Source: Terriglobia bacterium
Lineage (GTDB): Bacteria; Acidobacteriota; Terriglobia; UBA7540
Direction of reading: 5' to 3'
NCBI GenBank assembly: GCA_030038235.1
Contig: JASHPE010000350.1
Coordinates: 1-41,913 of the forward strand
Length of the DNA stretch: 41,913 bases
Positions 34,005 through 41,007 of this stretch are shown in pieces. Within the stretch, counting starts at the first letter, position 1. Every line of letters starts with the position of its first letter. A model generated the notes under the pieces. The model was not told where the DNA came from, ran no database searches, and worked only from the letters and a program-made list of their open reading frames with translations. The position numbers and the translations under genes are program-made.

Positions 34005-35195
34005 ATGATAACGAGAATGCAATTGTACGGTGGAAGCTCGACGTTGGTTTTTGTCGGCATTGTGGTTGCGTGCCTCTGGCCTTTCCAATCCCCACCCAAT
34101 CAGGTCGCCTGGCTCGACCATGGCAACGGGGTGCGATTTGGCGATTACGGAACGATCGTCAGCCGGGGCGCCGTCATGCCCGAATGGCCGGTATCAAACT
34201 CCTGGACTCTCGAGATATGGCTCCGGCCCGAAAAGGCCTATGAGTCCGACACGATTCTCGCCTTCTACAATCCTCAGCGGCCGCGCGGCTTCTCACTGAC
34301 TCAGTGGAACACCGATGTTGTGGTGCAGAACAAGAGTTGGAGCAAAGAATACGAACCCGGGGGCCGGGAACCGTGGGGGCGGCATACCCTTCAAGGCACC
34401 CATGTGGTCTTCTTAAGCCTGGCTTCAGGTCCCGAGGGGACCAGTGCGTACATTGACGGCAACCTGGTTAGCGTGGCGCGCGAATTTAGGCTCCCTGCTA
34501 GTGGGCTTTCAGGTCAGCTCGTGGTGGCCAATTCGCCCGTGGACAATGACGGTTGGTCTGGAGATCTGCGCGGTCTCGCACTCTATAGCCGCGAACTGAC
34601 CGAGGCCCAGATTTTTCGGCACTATGCCACTTGGACCCGCACCGGACGGCCCGACGTAGCCCCCGGCGAAGGCGCGGTGGCGCTCTATCTCTTCAACGAA
34701 CACTCCGGCGACGTCATCCACAACCAGGTCCGCTCGGGCGCCAACTTATACATCCCGGGCCGATTTCTCGAGGTTCATCAAGCCCTTCTGAAACGCCCTT
34801 GGAATGAATATCGGTCGGATTGGGGCTACTGGAAGAATATCCTGATTAATGTTGCTGGATTTGTGCCGCTGGGTTTTTTCTTATATGGCTATTTGTCTCT
34901 AGGCCTGGGCATCCGCCACGCCGTGCTCATCACAATTCTGGCAGGAGCGCTGCTCAGTCTAACGATGGAAACCCTGCAATCCTTTCTTCCCACGCGAGAT
35001 TCCGGCATGACCGACATCATCACGAACACGTTGGGAACAGCCTTGGGCGCGGCGTTGTGCCGCTGGGTGAGCATCCTCAGCGAACGGTTCGCCGACAGCC
35101 ACCACGCTGGGATACGCCTTCTTGCAGGATTACTGTCGCGCCACGAGCAGGAACCGGCGGCTCCTGAGCCTGCCAGCGTCCTCCAGCGCGAGTAG
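34005..35195 (+). CDS. LamG-like domain fused to a VanZ-like membrane domain
   Basis: 396 aa. Residues 8-27 (GGSSTLVFVGIVVACLWPFQ) form a first membrane segment. Residues about 45-215 are a concanavalin-A/LamG-like fold: SWTLEIWLRPEKAYESDTILAFYN, VVFLSLASGPEGTSAYIDGN and WSGDLRGLALYSRELTEAQI. From about 283, ILINVAGFVPLGFFLYGYL, VLITILAGALLSLTMETLQSFLPTRDSGMTDIITNTLGTALGA is a VanZ-like signature with its E and RDSGMTDI motifs. So a sugar-binding-like domain would sit outside the membrane on a VanZ core. The pair is not the usual plain VanZ protein and may tie the glycan to the envelope. Fusion is clear; function unknown. Confidence 0.85.
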   Translation: MITRMQLYGGSSTLVFVGIVVACLWPFQSPPNQVAWLDHGNGVRFGDYGTIVSRGAVMPEWPVSNSWTLEIWLRPEKAYESDTILAFYNPQRPRGFSLTQWNTDVVVQNKSWSKEYEPGGREPWGRHTLQGTHVVFLSLASGPEGTSAYIDGNLVSVAREFRLPASGLSGQLVVANSPVDNDGWSGDLRGLALYSRELTEAQIFRHYATWTRTGRPDVAPGEGAVALYLFNEHSGDVIHNQVRSGANLYIPGRFLEVHQALLKRPWNEYRSDWGYWKNILINVAGFVPLGFFLYGYLSLGLGIRHAVLITILAGALLSLTMETLQSFLPTRDSGMTDIITNTLGTALGAALCRWVSILSERFADSHHAGIRLLAGLLSRHEQEPAAPEPASVLQRE

Positions 35196-35379
35196 GTCCG
35201 CCTTGTATCTCTCCGCTGGAGCTGGAATAACTCCCGCGGTGCGGCGGCCGGCGCCACCAGGCAGTCCGGACAGCTCCTGGGAGTACAAAAAAAGCCGATT
35301 TCGGGGGTTCAGCACCCATTTGCGCCGCTTCTAAGGTTAATATTGGCAGCTTCGATAGCGTGAAGTGTGCGTGCCCAAA

Positions 35380-35399
35380 ATGTGCAAAGTTTTGCACAT
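35380..35399. promoter_or_regulatory. Perfect inverted repeat, candidate operator
   Basis: ATGTGCAAA (35380-35388) and TTTGCACAT (35391-35399) are exact reverse complements with GT between them. The length and symmetry fit a dimeric regulator binding site, about 190 bases before the PEP-CTERM start and about 60-80 bases before the sigma-54-like element, where an activator would bind. The regulator is unknown and not in the window. Confidence 0.55.
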
Positions 35400-35459
35400 A
35401 TTGACCCTGCCTAGAAAGCTATATTGCTGATTCTGAATGGCTTGGTGACGTTCAGAGAC

Positions 35460-35475
35460 TGGAACGTAGCGTGCA
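35460..35475 (+). promoter_or_regulatory. Sigma-54-like -24/-12 promoter of the PEP-CTERM gene
   Basis: TGGAACGTAGCGTGCA fits TGGCACG-N4-TTGCA with mismatches at two bases, and GG and GC are 12 apart as required. It would start transcription near 35486, giving a leader of about 97 bases. The known control of PEP-CTERM genes by sigma-54 in other bacteria (PrsK/PrsR system) supports this, but it is a pattern match only. Confidence 0.4.
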
Positions 35476-35582
35476 TCAAGACCCACGCTGCGGGAGTCGA
35501 TCCGAAGCCGCTGTTGTGTACCCAAATGACGCCGGCGGCTGGGATCACGATTCACTATCTTGTTGGAGGGGGGAGACTGGAA

Positions 35583-36320
35583 ATGTATCGACGATGCGGT
35601 TTGGCGATTGCCGCGACGCTGTTATTGGCTCTCGGCTTGGCTGCCACGGCCTTTGCGGGGACTGTAACTATCACATTTACGTCGGCAAGTTCGTACGATA
35701 ATACGTACGACGGCTTTTACGCTGGCATTTATAACGGCTATGTGAACAACACGCCGGCGCAGTTTGTGTGCGATGACTTCTTGACTGAAATCGGTGACGG
35801 TCAAATGTGGTCGGCCTATTCGAACATCAACAATCCTGTAAGTTCGGGTCCGACCGGAGTCAAATACACTGGGTCGACAGGCGGGTTCCCGATCTCTAAT
35901 CCTCAACTGGTTGGCCTTGGTTTAACCCAGCAGCAAGAGTACAACATGGTTACCTGGCTGGTCCAACAGATATTCAATGATCCCACGAATTCGAAGGGGG
36001 ATTGGGGCGCTCTGGGCGGCGCCATCTGGGCGATCACTGACGGTGGTTGGAACAATTCAGACTATACGGGTACGGTCTATGGGTCGGGAGCCTACTCGAT
36101 GACCGCATACGACGCGGTACAGAACTCGTTGGCCTATATGAATGCCAGCAGCGCCCTTTACCATGTTTATACGCCGACTGTCTATGCGGACGGGCAGGAA
36201 TTCTTTTCGCCTACCTCTGCCGCCGAGCCCAGCGTGGCGCTCCTCCTGATATTGAGCGTCGCGTTGGTTGGCGGATGGGCGCTCAAGCGGCGCTCGTCGT
36301 CCAGCAGCCCCGTGCGATAA
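35583..36320 (+). CDS. PEP-CTERM sorting-domain protein
   Basis: 245 aa from ATG 35583, preceded by GGAGGGGGGAG at good spacing; the frame is open earlier but without a ribosome site. Signal peptide in the first 25 residues (CGLAIAATLLLALGLAATAFAG). The mature part is rich in Tyr, Asn, Gly, Ser and Thr: FYAGIYNGYVNNTPAQFVCDDFLTEIGD and QQQEYNMVTWLVQQIFND, ALGGAIWAITDGGW. The C-terminus is SAAEPSVALLLILSVALVGG then WALKRRSS, i.e. an AEPS variant of the PEP motif, a membrane helix and a basic end. It is the likely substrate of the exosortase at 31601, to be secreted and perhaps glycosylated. Confidence 0.88.
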   Translation: MYRRCGLAIAATLLLALGLAATAFAGTVTITFTSASSYDNTYDGFYAGIYNGYVNNTPAQFVCDDFLTEIGDGQMWSAYSNINNPVSSGPTGVKYTGSTGGFPISNPQLVGLGLTQQQEYNMVTWLVQQIFNDPTNSKGDWGALGGAIWAITDGGWNNSDYTGTVYGSGAYSMTAYDAVQNSLAYMNASSALYHVYTPTVYADGQEFFSPTSAAEPSVALLLILSVALVGGWALKRRSSSSSPVR

Positions 36321-36620
36321 CAATTGTCAGGTCTGACATACGCTGCCGCGGCTTGTGACCGGAACCGCCGTTCATAGTCCGCGGCAGTTGCGTAAGAGAA
36401 CGACGATCCCACCGAAAGTGAATCTCTGCGCCGCCCGTGAACAGGGGGCAGCGCGTCGCGTCCCACCTTTGCGCACACTGCCTGTGTGCCTCTTTCCTTC
36501 GGAACCTCCCGCTAATAAGCTCCTGCCCGACTTGGCACAAAATATGCGCCGGATGTCACAACGACGGAATCGAATTGTTACCTCCGCTCGCTCCAGGTTC
36601 GCGCAACGCAGGGTGAACTT
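36321..36620. other. 300-base intergenic stretch between convergent genes
   Basis: No gene is supported. It holds only a sigma-54-like match at 36533-36548. Short open frames on both strands lack ribosome sites. Confidence 0.5.
36533..36548 (+). promoter_or_regulatory. Sigma-54-like element with no obvious downstream gene
   Basis: TGGCACAAAATATGCG has a perfect TGGCAC -24 half, GG and GC 12 bases apart and an ATGC -12 half. It reads into the 3' end of a minus-strand gene. It could be a chance match, drive an antisense RNA, or be left from a lost PEP-CTERM gene. Confidence 0.3.
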
Positions 36621-37028
36621 TCATCGCACGCGCGCCCGAACCATTTTGGAATACCTGCTTTCTTTGCCCTTGGAGGTCACGGAAGTCGCTACATAGTAGT
36701 AGGTCCTACGAGCAACAACAGTAGTGTCGGTATAGCTTGTTCCGAGGACCGGGGTGGAGGTCAGTTTCACAAAAGGGCCGGAACGAGACGTGCTGCGATA
36801 AACATTGTAGCGGGTTACGTCAGGGGAGACGCTGGCCTTCCAGGACAATTTAACGGAATGAGTCGCTGCGCCACCGGCAGAGAGATTGGCCAAATCTTCG
36901 CTCCCCCAGCCTCCAAAGAGCGTCAATAAGACCAGAATAAGAATAGTGCGATGAGCGGCGGCAAACCTGCTGCCGTTTTGGTCCAGTGCCAGCATGTCAC
37001 AATGCCTGGACGATCTCGTCGCGCCCAT
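36621..37028 (-). CDS. Small secreted fibronectin type III protein
   Basis: 135 aa. Hydrophobic segment AHRTILILVLLTLFGGWG (about residues 25-42) is a signal peptide or anchor. Then one Fn3 domain: HSVKLSWKASVSPDVTRYNVYRS, FVKLTSTPVLGTSYTDTTVVARRTYYYVATSVTSKGKESRYS. It resembles the last domain of the protein at 37284-38306, so the two are paralogous and in the same orientation. TATAAT on the minus strand (37041-37036) lies only 8 bases before ATG 37028, so the ATG at 36995 may be the true start. It is followed by no terminator that I can see. Confidence 0.7.
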   Translation of the reverse strand: MGATRSSRHCDMLALDQNGSRFAAAHRTILILVLLTLFGGWGSEDLANLSAGGAATHSVKLSWKASVSPDVTRYNVYRSTSRSGPFVKLTSTPVLGTSYTDTTVVARRTYYYVATSVTSKGKESRYSKMVRARVR

Positions 37029-37283
37029 GGAAGATATTATAGCGCAGTATGGGACCAGCGGAAGGGGCCGATGCAGTTCCCGGCCTATTGGTAGTCCGGA
37101 CTACCCCCAAAGGAAGCCGAGGTCAGACAGTTGACAACCTCTCTGCCTGGTGGCAGAACCTGAAAAGGTTGTAAATGACCGTGATTGTCGATAGGCATCC
37201 CCACCGGCAAACGAGTACCAGCCACGCATCCGGAGATGGAGCACCTTGGTGACGATGGCGATGCTCATAGCCGAGCTTCGACT

Positions 37284-38306
37284 CTAGGAAGACGGCACTG
37301 AGGCTTGGACCTGATTGGAGTAGACGCTTTCGTGGCCCTCAGAATCAACGGCTGTAGTCACATAGTAGTAGGTCTGGCCGTCCTGGACAGTGGTATCGGT
37401 GTAGGTCGTACCGGCTACCAAAAGGGAATTTATCTCAGTGTACGGACCACCTGACCCCGATCCGCGATAGACGTTGTATCCCGCGACATCGTTCGAGCCG
37501 CTTGGGTCCCACGATAGAGACACACTATATGAATTGGCTCCGGTACCGGAGAGAGAGACGACCGCCGGAGAATTGGTGGCGTTGCTGATTACCGACATGC
37601 TTCCCGTCACGCTGCCGCCAGACGCGGGTGCGAAGACCGCGTCGAGCGTCGCATTCTGTCCTGACGCGAGAGTCACCGGAAGAGTCAGACCGCTGAAACT
37701 GAACCCGGCGCCCGTCAATGTGACCTGAGAGACGGTGATGCTGCCACTGCCGGTGTTGGTCATGACGACAGGCACAGAGCTATTGCTCCCGACGTTGACG
37801 TCGCCAAAACCAATGCTGGTCGGAGCTGCTCCGAGTTGCAGGCTTAGGGCCCCGGTTCCCGAAAGGTCGACAGCGATGGGAGAGTTAGTGGCGTTGCTGA
37901 CTATTAGGGCGCCGCCGTTAGCGCTGCCCTGTTTGGTAGGCGCAAAAGTAACGGAGACCGAAACGCTGTCTCCAGCGGACAAAGTGTAGGGCAGTTGCGG
38001 TCCGCTCAGGGAAAACTCGGGGCCGCGCAAGTTGAACTTGGTGATCTTGACGGCGGAGTTGCCCGTATTCGTCAGGGTGAATTGCTGGGTAGCGCTTCCA
38101 CCGTCCTGAACCGTACCGAAGTTGATGTTTGTCGGGCTCTGGCTAAGCGTGCGAGTTTGCGAAGCAGCCGCAGCTTCCGGTCTGACGCTGGCCGCCAGAA
38201 CGAGAAGGGAGCCAGCCAGAAATCGCGCTAGCTGACGGTGAGCACGGCGTTCGGATTGCGGAGTCCTGACGCGGAGAGAGACGGGCCGGGATGAAGGGTC
38301 CAACAT
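37284..38306 (-). CDS. Secreted protein with two ASH (choice-of-anchor D) domains and one fibronectin III domain
   Basis: 340 aa from the ATG at 38306, with GAGGAG 8 bases before it. A signal peptide (ARFLAGSLLVLAASVRPEAAAAS) covers about residues 22-45. Two ASH-like repeats follow, each ending LSGTGA: INFGTVQDGGSATQQFTLTNTGN and IGFGDVNVGSNSSVPVVMTNTGS mark their starts. The last 85 residues are an Fn3 domain (SVSLSWDPSGSNDVAGYNVYR, TYTDTTVQDGQTYYYVTTAVDSEGHES). Such proteins are common in Acidobacteriota and probably act as extracellular adhesive or carbohydrate-binding proteins. No enzyme domain is present. Confidence 0.82.
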   Translation of the reverse strand: MLDPSSRPVSLRVRTPQSERRAHRQLARFLAGSLLVLAASVRPEAAAASQTRTLSQSPTNINFGTVQDGGSATQQFTLTNTGNSAVKITKFNLRGPEFSLSGPQLPYTLSAGDSVSVSVTFAPTKQGSANGGALIVSNATNSPIAVDLSGTGALSLQLGAAPTSIGFGDVNVGSNSSVPVVMTNTGSGSITVSQVTLTGAGFSFSGLTLPVTLASGQNATLDAVFAPASGGSVTGSMSVISNATNSPAVVSLSGTGANSYSVSLSWDPSGSNDVAGYNVYRGSGSGGPYTEINSLLVAGTTYTDTTVQDGQTYYYVTTAVDSEGHESVYSNQVQASVPSS

Positions 38307-39107
38307 CTTCAATGCTCCTCTTTAGGGCTGCGGCTCAAGGATATTGGCCGACGCGCAGGGCGGCCCGCGCAAGAGCGCTTGGCACAAACCACCAAACGCG
38401 AGTTGCTCGCGGCGCCAAGGGAACCGAGAGGGTTAGGATCCCGGTTCGGACTCTTCGGACTGTTAATCGAAAAGTACCTTTGCTTTTCCCGAAGAGTAAC
38501 CGGGCGGTGACAGATATCGGCCATTAAGCCCCCCCGAGCGCAGGGATAGCAAGTTCGCTGCCAGCCCGGGAAAGCGAGCTTCTTCCGGACGATTCCCCCG
38601 GGGAGGTTGAGATTCCCACCGGACGACGGGAGCAGAGCCGCTCTCCTTGATCCGCTCGGGCCGCTCCCGTGGCGATACCAGCTGCGGGTTGGGTTGACTG
38701 CAAAGTCGGCGAGTCTGGCCGTCGTTGCAAAGGGCAATTCTCCTTTCGAATCGGGCTGCATTGTATCGGCTTCAAGGCGGCTTCGGCGCGCAGGTTACTG
38801 GTAAGTTATAAAAATACTCCGATTCTCGAACCTTATCAAGTCAGTCATCACTGCACGAATTGGAACAAAATGCTTGACGCAGGGGGGAAGATAGAGCATG
38901 GTGGATGCCACACGGGGGTAGCTATCCATCAGGAGCGTGAGGCACAGCCAGGAGTGGCTGTGCTACCTCGGGCCAACTTGCCGGCCGTGAAACCGCGACG
39001 TAAGCCGCGAGCAAGCTCGCGGGAAGAAAGCGGCATCAAGCTGCCGCACTCCAAGGCTCGCGCCGGGGAGAAGCGAGTGCGCGACGCAATCAGAAAAGGG
39101 GGAAGAC
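38307..39107. other. 801-base gene-free region
   Basis: It lies between the divergent ASH/Fn3 gene and a small secreted protein gene. It holds the GAGGAG site of the former (38314-38319, minus strand), a series of three hairpins (38942-39047), and AAGGGGGAAG before the GTG at 39108. I looked for a c-di-GMP riboswitch and found no convincing one. Open frames on either strand run through the hairpins and lack ribosome sites. Confidence 0.5.
38942..39047. repeat. Cluster of three REP-like hairpins
   Basis: Hairpin 1: GCACAGCCA (38942-38950) / TGGCTGTGC (38955-38963), 4-base loop. Hairpin 2: CCGCGAGC (39005-39012) / GCTCGCGG (39015-39022), 2-base loop. Hairpin 3: GCGGCA (39030-39035) / TGCCGC (39042-39047), 6-base loop. 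All are perfect, close together and GC-rich, which is the pattern of interspersed extragenic repeats. Confidence 0.65.
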
Positions 39108-39548
39108 GTGAAGACACATCTGCTGCTTGCCATCGTGGGCGTGCTTTTGCTGAGCCCGAGCGATTCCCCTCCCAGGCTCACTGATCTGATGACGGTCATC
39201 GTGGCGCAAGTTTCCATGCCCAACCTCAGCGACGCTGTCCCGACCACCACAATATTCACGCCAGAGACGGCCGGGCTGTTCCGAATTTCGGCATATGTTG
39301 AGGCCCCTCCCTCAGCCAACAGCGGTTCTGTGAGTGCTAACTTCACATATACTGACGACACCGGAGTCCAGAGCAGCCTCGGACTGGTGCAATCACCCAC
39401 GCCGCTCAGCGGAGGTTCGTCGCAGGGCACAACGGTCTTTCGTTGTCACGCGTACAAATCGGTGGCCTTTGAAACTTCCGGAAATTTTCCCTGTTCGGGC
39501 CCTTGCTATTCCGTTCATCTCACGATTGAGCGGCTCGACCACCAATAA
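39108..39548 (+). CDS. Small secreted protein of unknown function
   Basis: 146 aa; GTG 39108 is preceded by AAGGGGGAAG. A signal peptide is likely (HLLLAIVGVLLLSPSDS). The rest is beta-rich: TAGLFRISAYVEAPPSANSGSVSANFTYTDDTG, SQGTTVFRCHAYKSVAFETSG, with three Cys (RCHA, FPCSGPC) that may form disulfides. No sorting tail. I do not recognise the family; a secreted cell-surface or matrix protein is the most one can say. Confidence 0.6.
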   Translation: MKTHLLLAIVGVLLLSPSDSPPRLTDLMTVIVAQVSMPNLSDAVPTTTIFTPETAGLFRISAYVEAPPSANSGSVSANFTYTDDTGVQSSLGLVQSPTPLSGGSSQGTTVFRCHAYKSVAFETSGNFPCSGPCYSVHLTIERLDHQ

Positions 39549-39758
39549 CTCTCGCCTCTGGGGCCAAGCGCGCCTGGCTGGCCGATCGACCTCGTGGCGG
39601 AGTTCAAACTGTGCCGCTACCAAATCCTGTAGATTGTGCAAAACGCGTCATCGAACGGCGACACCTGGAAGTGTCACCTTGAGGTTACACAATTGTCTAC
39701 CAGGATCCGTAGATCGGCCAACTGAAGGACATAGCTGCGAGGCCGAAGCACGTCCCGG

Positions 39759-40079
39759 TTAGCGCCAGTGGCCCTCCCGCCAGTACCAACCGCGCCTGGC
39801 GTGGACCCACTGCCCGCGTACCCATGCGCGCCGTCCGGCCGGAGGACGCTCCCAGCGTCCAGGCGTCCACGCGTACCTGCCGCCTTCCCAGCGGTTATAG
39901 CCGCCAATCCAGACAAAACCGACGCCCGGAGCCGGTGGTGGCGCTTCAGCGATCAGCGCGGGAGGTGGGGTTCCGACGTAAACCACTGCTCGCGGAGGCG
40001 GTCCGCCGCAACCCGAGAACAGCGTCATAATTCCGAACGCGAGAGCCCCGAGCAAACCAACGTGAGCACGCCTGGTCAT
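39759..40079 (-). CDS. YXWGXW-type repeat lipoprotein
   Basis: 106 aa from the ATG at 40079, with GGGGGAGACTGGAG upstream. Signal peptide with lipobox (LFSGC, Cys near residue 23). A Pro-rich linker (PPPALIAEAPPPAPG) is followed by WIGGYNRWEGGRYAWTPGRW, WVRGQWVHARRGWYWREGHW, the repeats of the YXWGXW family. Probably anchored in the outer or inner membrane. It is divergent from the AhpD-family gene at 40264. No functional link is visible. Confidence 0.8.
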   Translation of the reverse strand: MTRRAHVGLLGALAFGIMTLFSGCGGPPPRAVVYVGTPPPALIAEAPPPAPGVGFVWIGGYNRWEGGRYAWTPGRWERPPAGRRAWVRGQWVHARRGWYWREGHWR

Positions 40080-40263
40080 CAACCGTCTCCAGTCTCCCCC
40101 TGAAGAGCTATATTCGTCAGATGATCACAAGACTTGGCGAGGATGCGCAACCGAGTCAGCAGATGTGAGTACCGGAGCCGGAGATCCCACTCGATTTTGT
40201 CTGGAGACTGCTTTACTCTGAGATGACAGGCTGGAAGCCGGCGGACTGGGGCAACGAAACGAC

Positions 40264-40872
40264 ATGGAGCCGATGTTCTTAGCGGAGGTCGAGCAAGCTG
40301 AAGGGGCCGGCCAGTACGCCGACCTCCTGCGCAACATGCGGGCCTCGGGCGGACCGGTTTCGCAGATCTTTCACCTGTTCGCGTTCAAACCTCAGGCCAC
40401 CGAGCATCTGTCGCGATTTACGCAGGAAGTGATGCGCGGCCCGTCGCCGCTCACGCCCGGAATGCGCGAGTTGATCGCGGCGTTTGTCTCCGCCGAAAAT
40501 CATTGCCCGTATTGACTGCGCTCCCATGGCGCGGCTGCGGCGCAGCTGCTTGACAATCGAGCTTTGGTGGATGCGGTGGTGACGGACCTGGCATCCTCGC
40601 CCCTGTCCACGGCGGAGAAGGCGCTGTTCGAGTTTCTGCGCAAGGTCAATCGCGCGTCGCACACCATCTCGCAGAGCGACGTCGACGGGGTGAAAGGCCA
40701 CGGCTGGAGCGACGAGGCGCTTTACGACGCCATTACCGTCTGCGCGCTTTTCAATTTCTACAATCGCTGGTGCGACGCTACGGGCGTGCATCCCATGCCG
40801 CCGGAAGCGCACGAAATGTCAGGGAAACGTCTCGTCGCTCACGGATATGTGATGGGAACGCCGTCGAAGTAA
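40264..40872 (+). CDS. AhpD-family (carboxymuconolactone decarboxylase-like) protein, candidate selenoprotein with in-frame TGA
   Basis: One frame runs from ATG 40264 to TAA 40870-40872, broken only by TGA at 40513-40515. Read through, it gives 202 aa, the usual length for peroxidase-related AhpD proteins. The TGA is exactly at the second cysteine of the redox motif: SAENHCPY-U-LRSHG, so C81-P-Y-U84 replaces CxxC, with H88 in place. Downstream codons continue with SPLSTAEKALFEFLRKV and DAITVCALFNFYNRWCDATG, typical of the family. A fold-back follows the TGA (40516-40545). CxxU AhpD-like selenoproteins are known in bacteria. The alternative is a nonsense mutation or assembly error; the precise position argues against it. 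The family reduces peroxides with the CxxC/CxxU pair. Selenocysteine genes (selA, selB, selC, selD) are not in the window. Confidence 0.8.
40516..40545 (+). promoter_or_regulatory. Candidate bacterial SECIS hairpin after the TGA codon
   Basis: CTGCGC (40516-40521) pairs with GCGCAG (40540-40545). An inner CGC (40530-40532) pairs with GCG (40537-40539) and leaves a GGCT loop starting 18 bases after the TGA. Bacterial SECIS elements lie directly behind the UGA with a G-U-containing apical loop at this distance. Other pairings compete, so the fold must be computed. Confidence 0.5.
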
Positions 40873-40900
40873 TGTGCGCAGTTGAGTGATGTGCCAAGTT

Positions 40901-40993
40901 GAGACGTACGGGCGGCCCTTGTGGCCGCCCAAATGCTCGCACTAGCGCGGGATGCGTCGTAGGGGGCGGCCACAAGGGCCGGCCGTACGTCTC
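40901..40993. repeat. Long inverted repeat between convergent genes
   Basis: Left arm 40901-40930 and right arm 40964-40993 are 30 bases each and complementary except for one position, with a 33-base loop. The arms contain GGGCGGCCCTTGTGGCCGCC. This matches the kind of GGGCGGCCACAAGGGCC element seen dispersed in many soil bacteria. It lies between the stops of the AhpD and ferritin/VIT genes and may act as a bidirectional terminator or be a small mobile repeat. Confidence 0.75.
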
Positions 40994-41007
40994 CATTTAC
41001 TGCCCGC

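Larger units (their letters stand above)
35196..35582. other. 387-base intergenic region with candidate regulatory sites
   Basis: It holds a perfect 20-bp inverted repeat (35380-35399), a sigma-54-like element (35460-35475) and a strong ribosome site GGAGGGGGGAG (35565-35575) before the PEP-CTERM gene. No gene is supported here. Confidence 0.6.

Noticed and set aside
35401-35425. Sigma-70 promoter TTGACC with TATATT
   Set aside because: The two boxes are only 13 bases apart, too short for a normal promoter.
38400-38720. Possible c-di-GMP riboswitch before the ASH/Fn3 gene
   Set aside because: GCAAAG-like words are present on the minus strand but the required paired stems and the GGAAAC-type loop could not be found.
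38669-39184. 171-codon plus-strand frame across the hairpin cluster
   Set aside because: It runs through three perfect hairpins and overlaps the better-supported gene at 39108; no ribosome site.
40264-40515. Separate 83-aa gene ending at the TGA
   Set aside because: The product would stop inside the redox motif; the same frame continues as the rest of the AhpD domain, so one gene with TGA read as Sec is the better reading.
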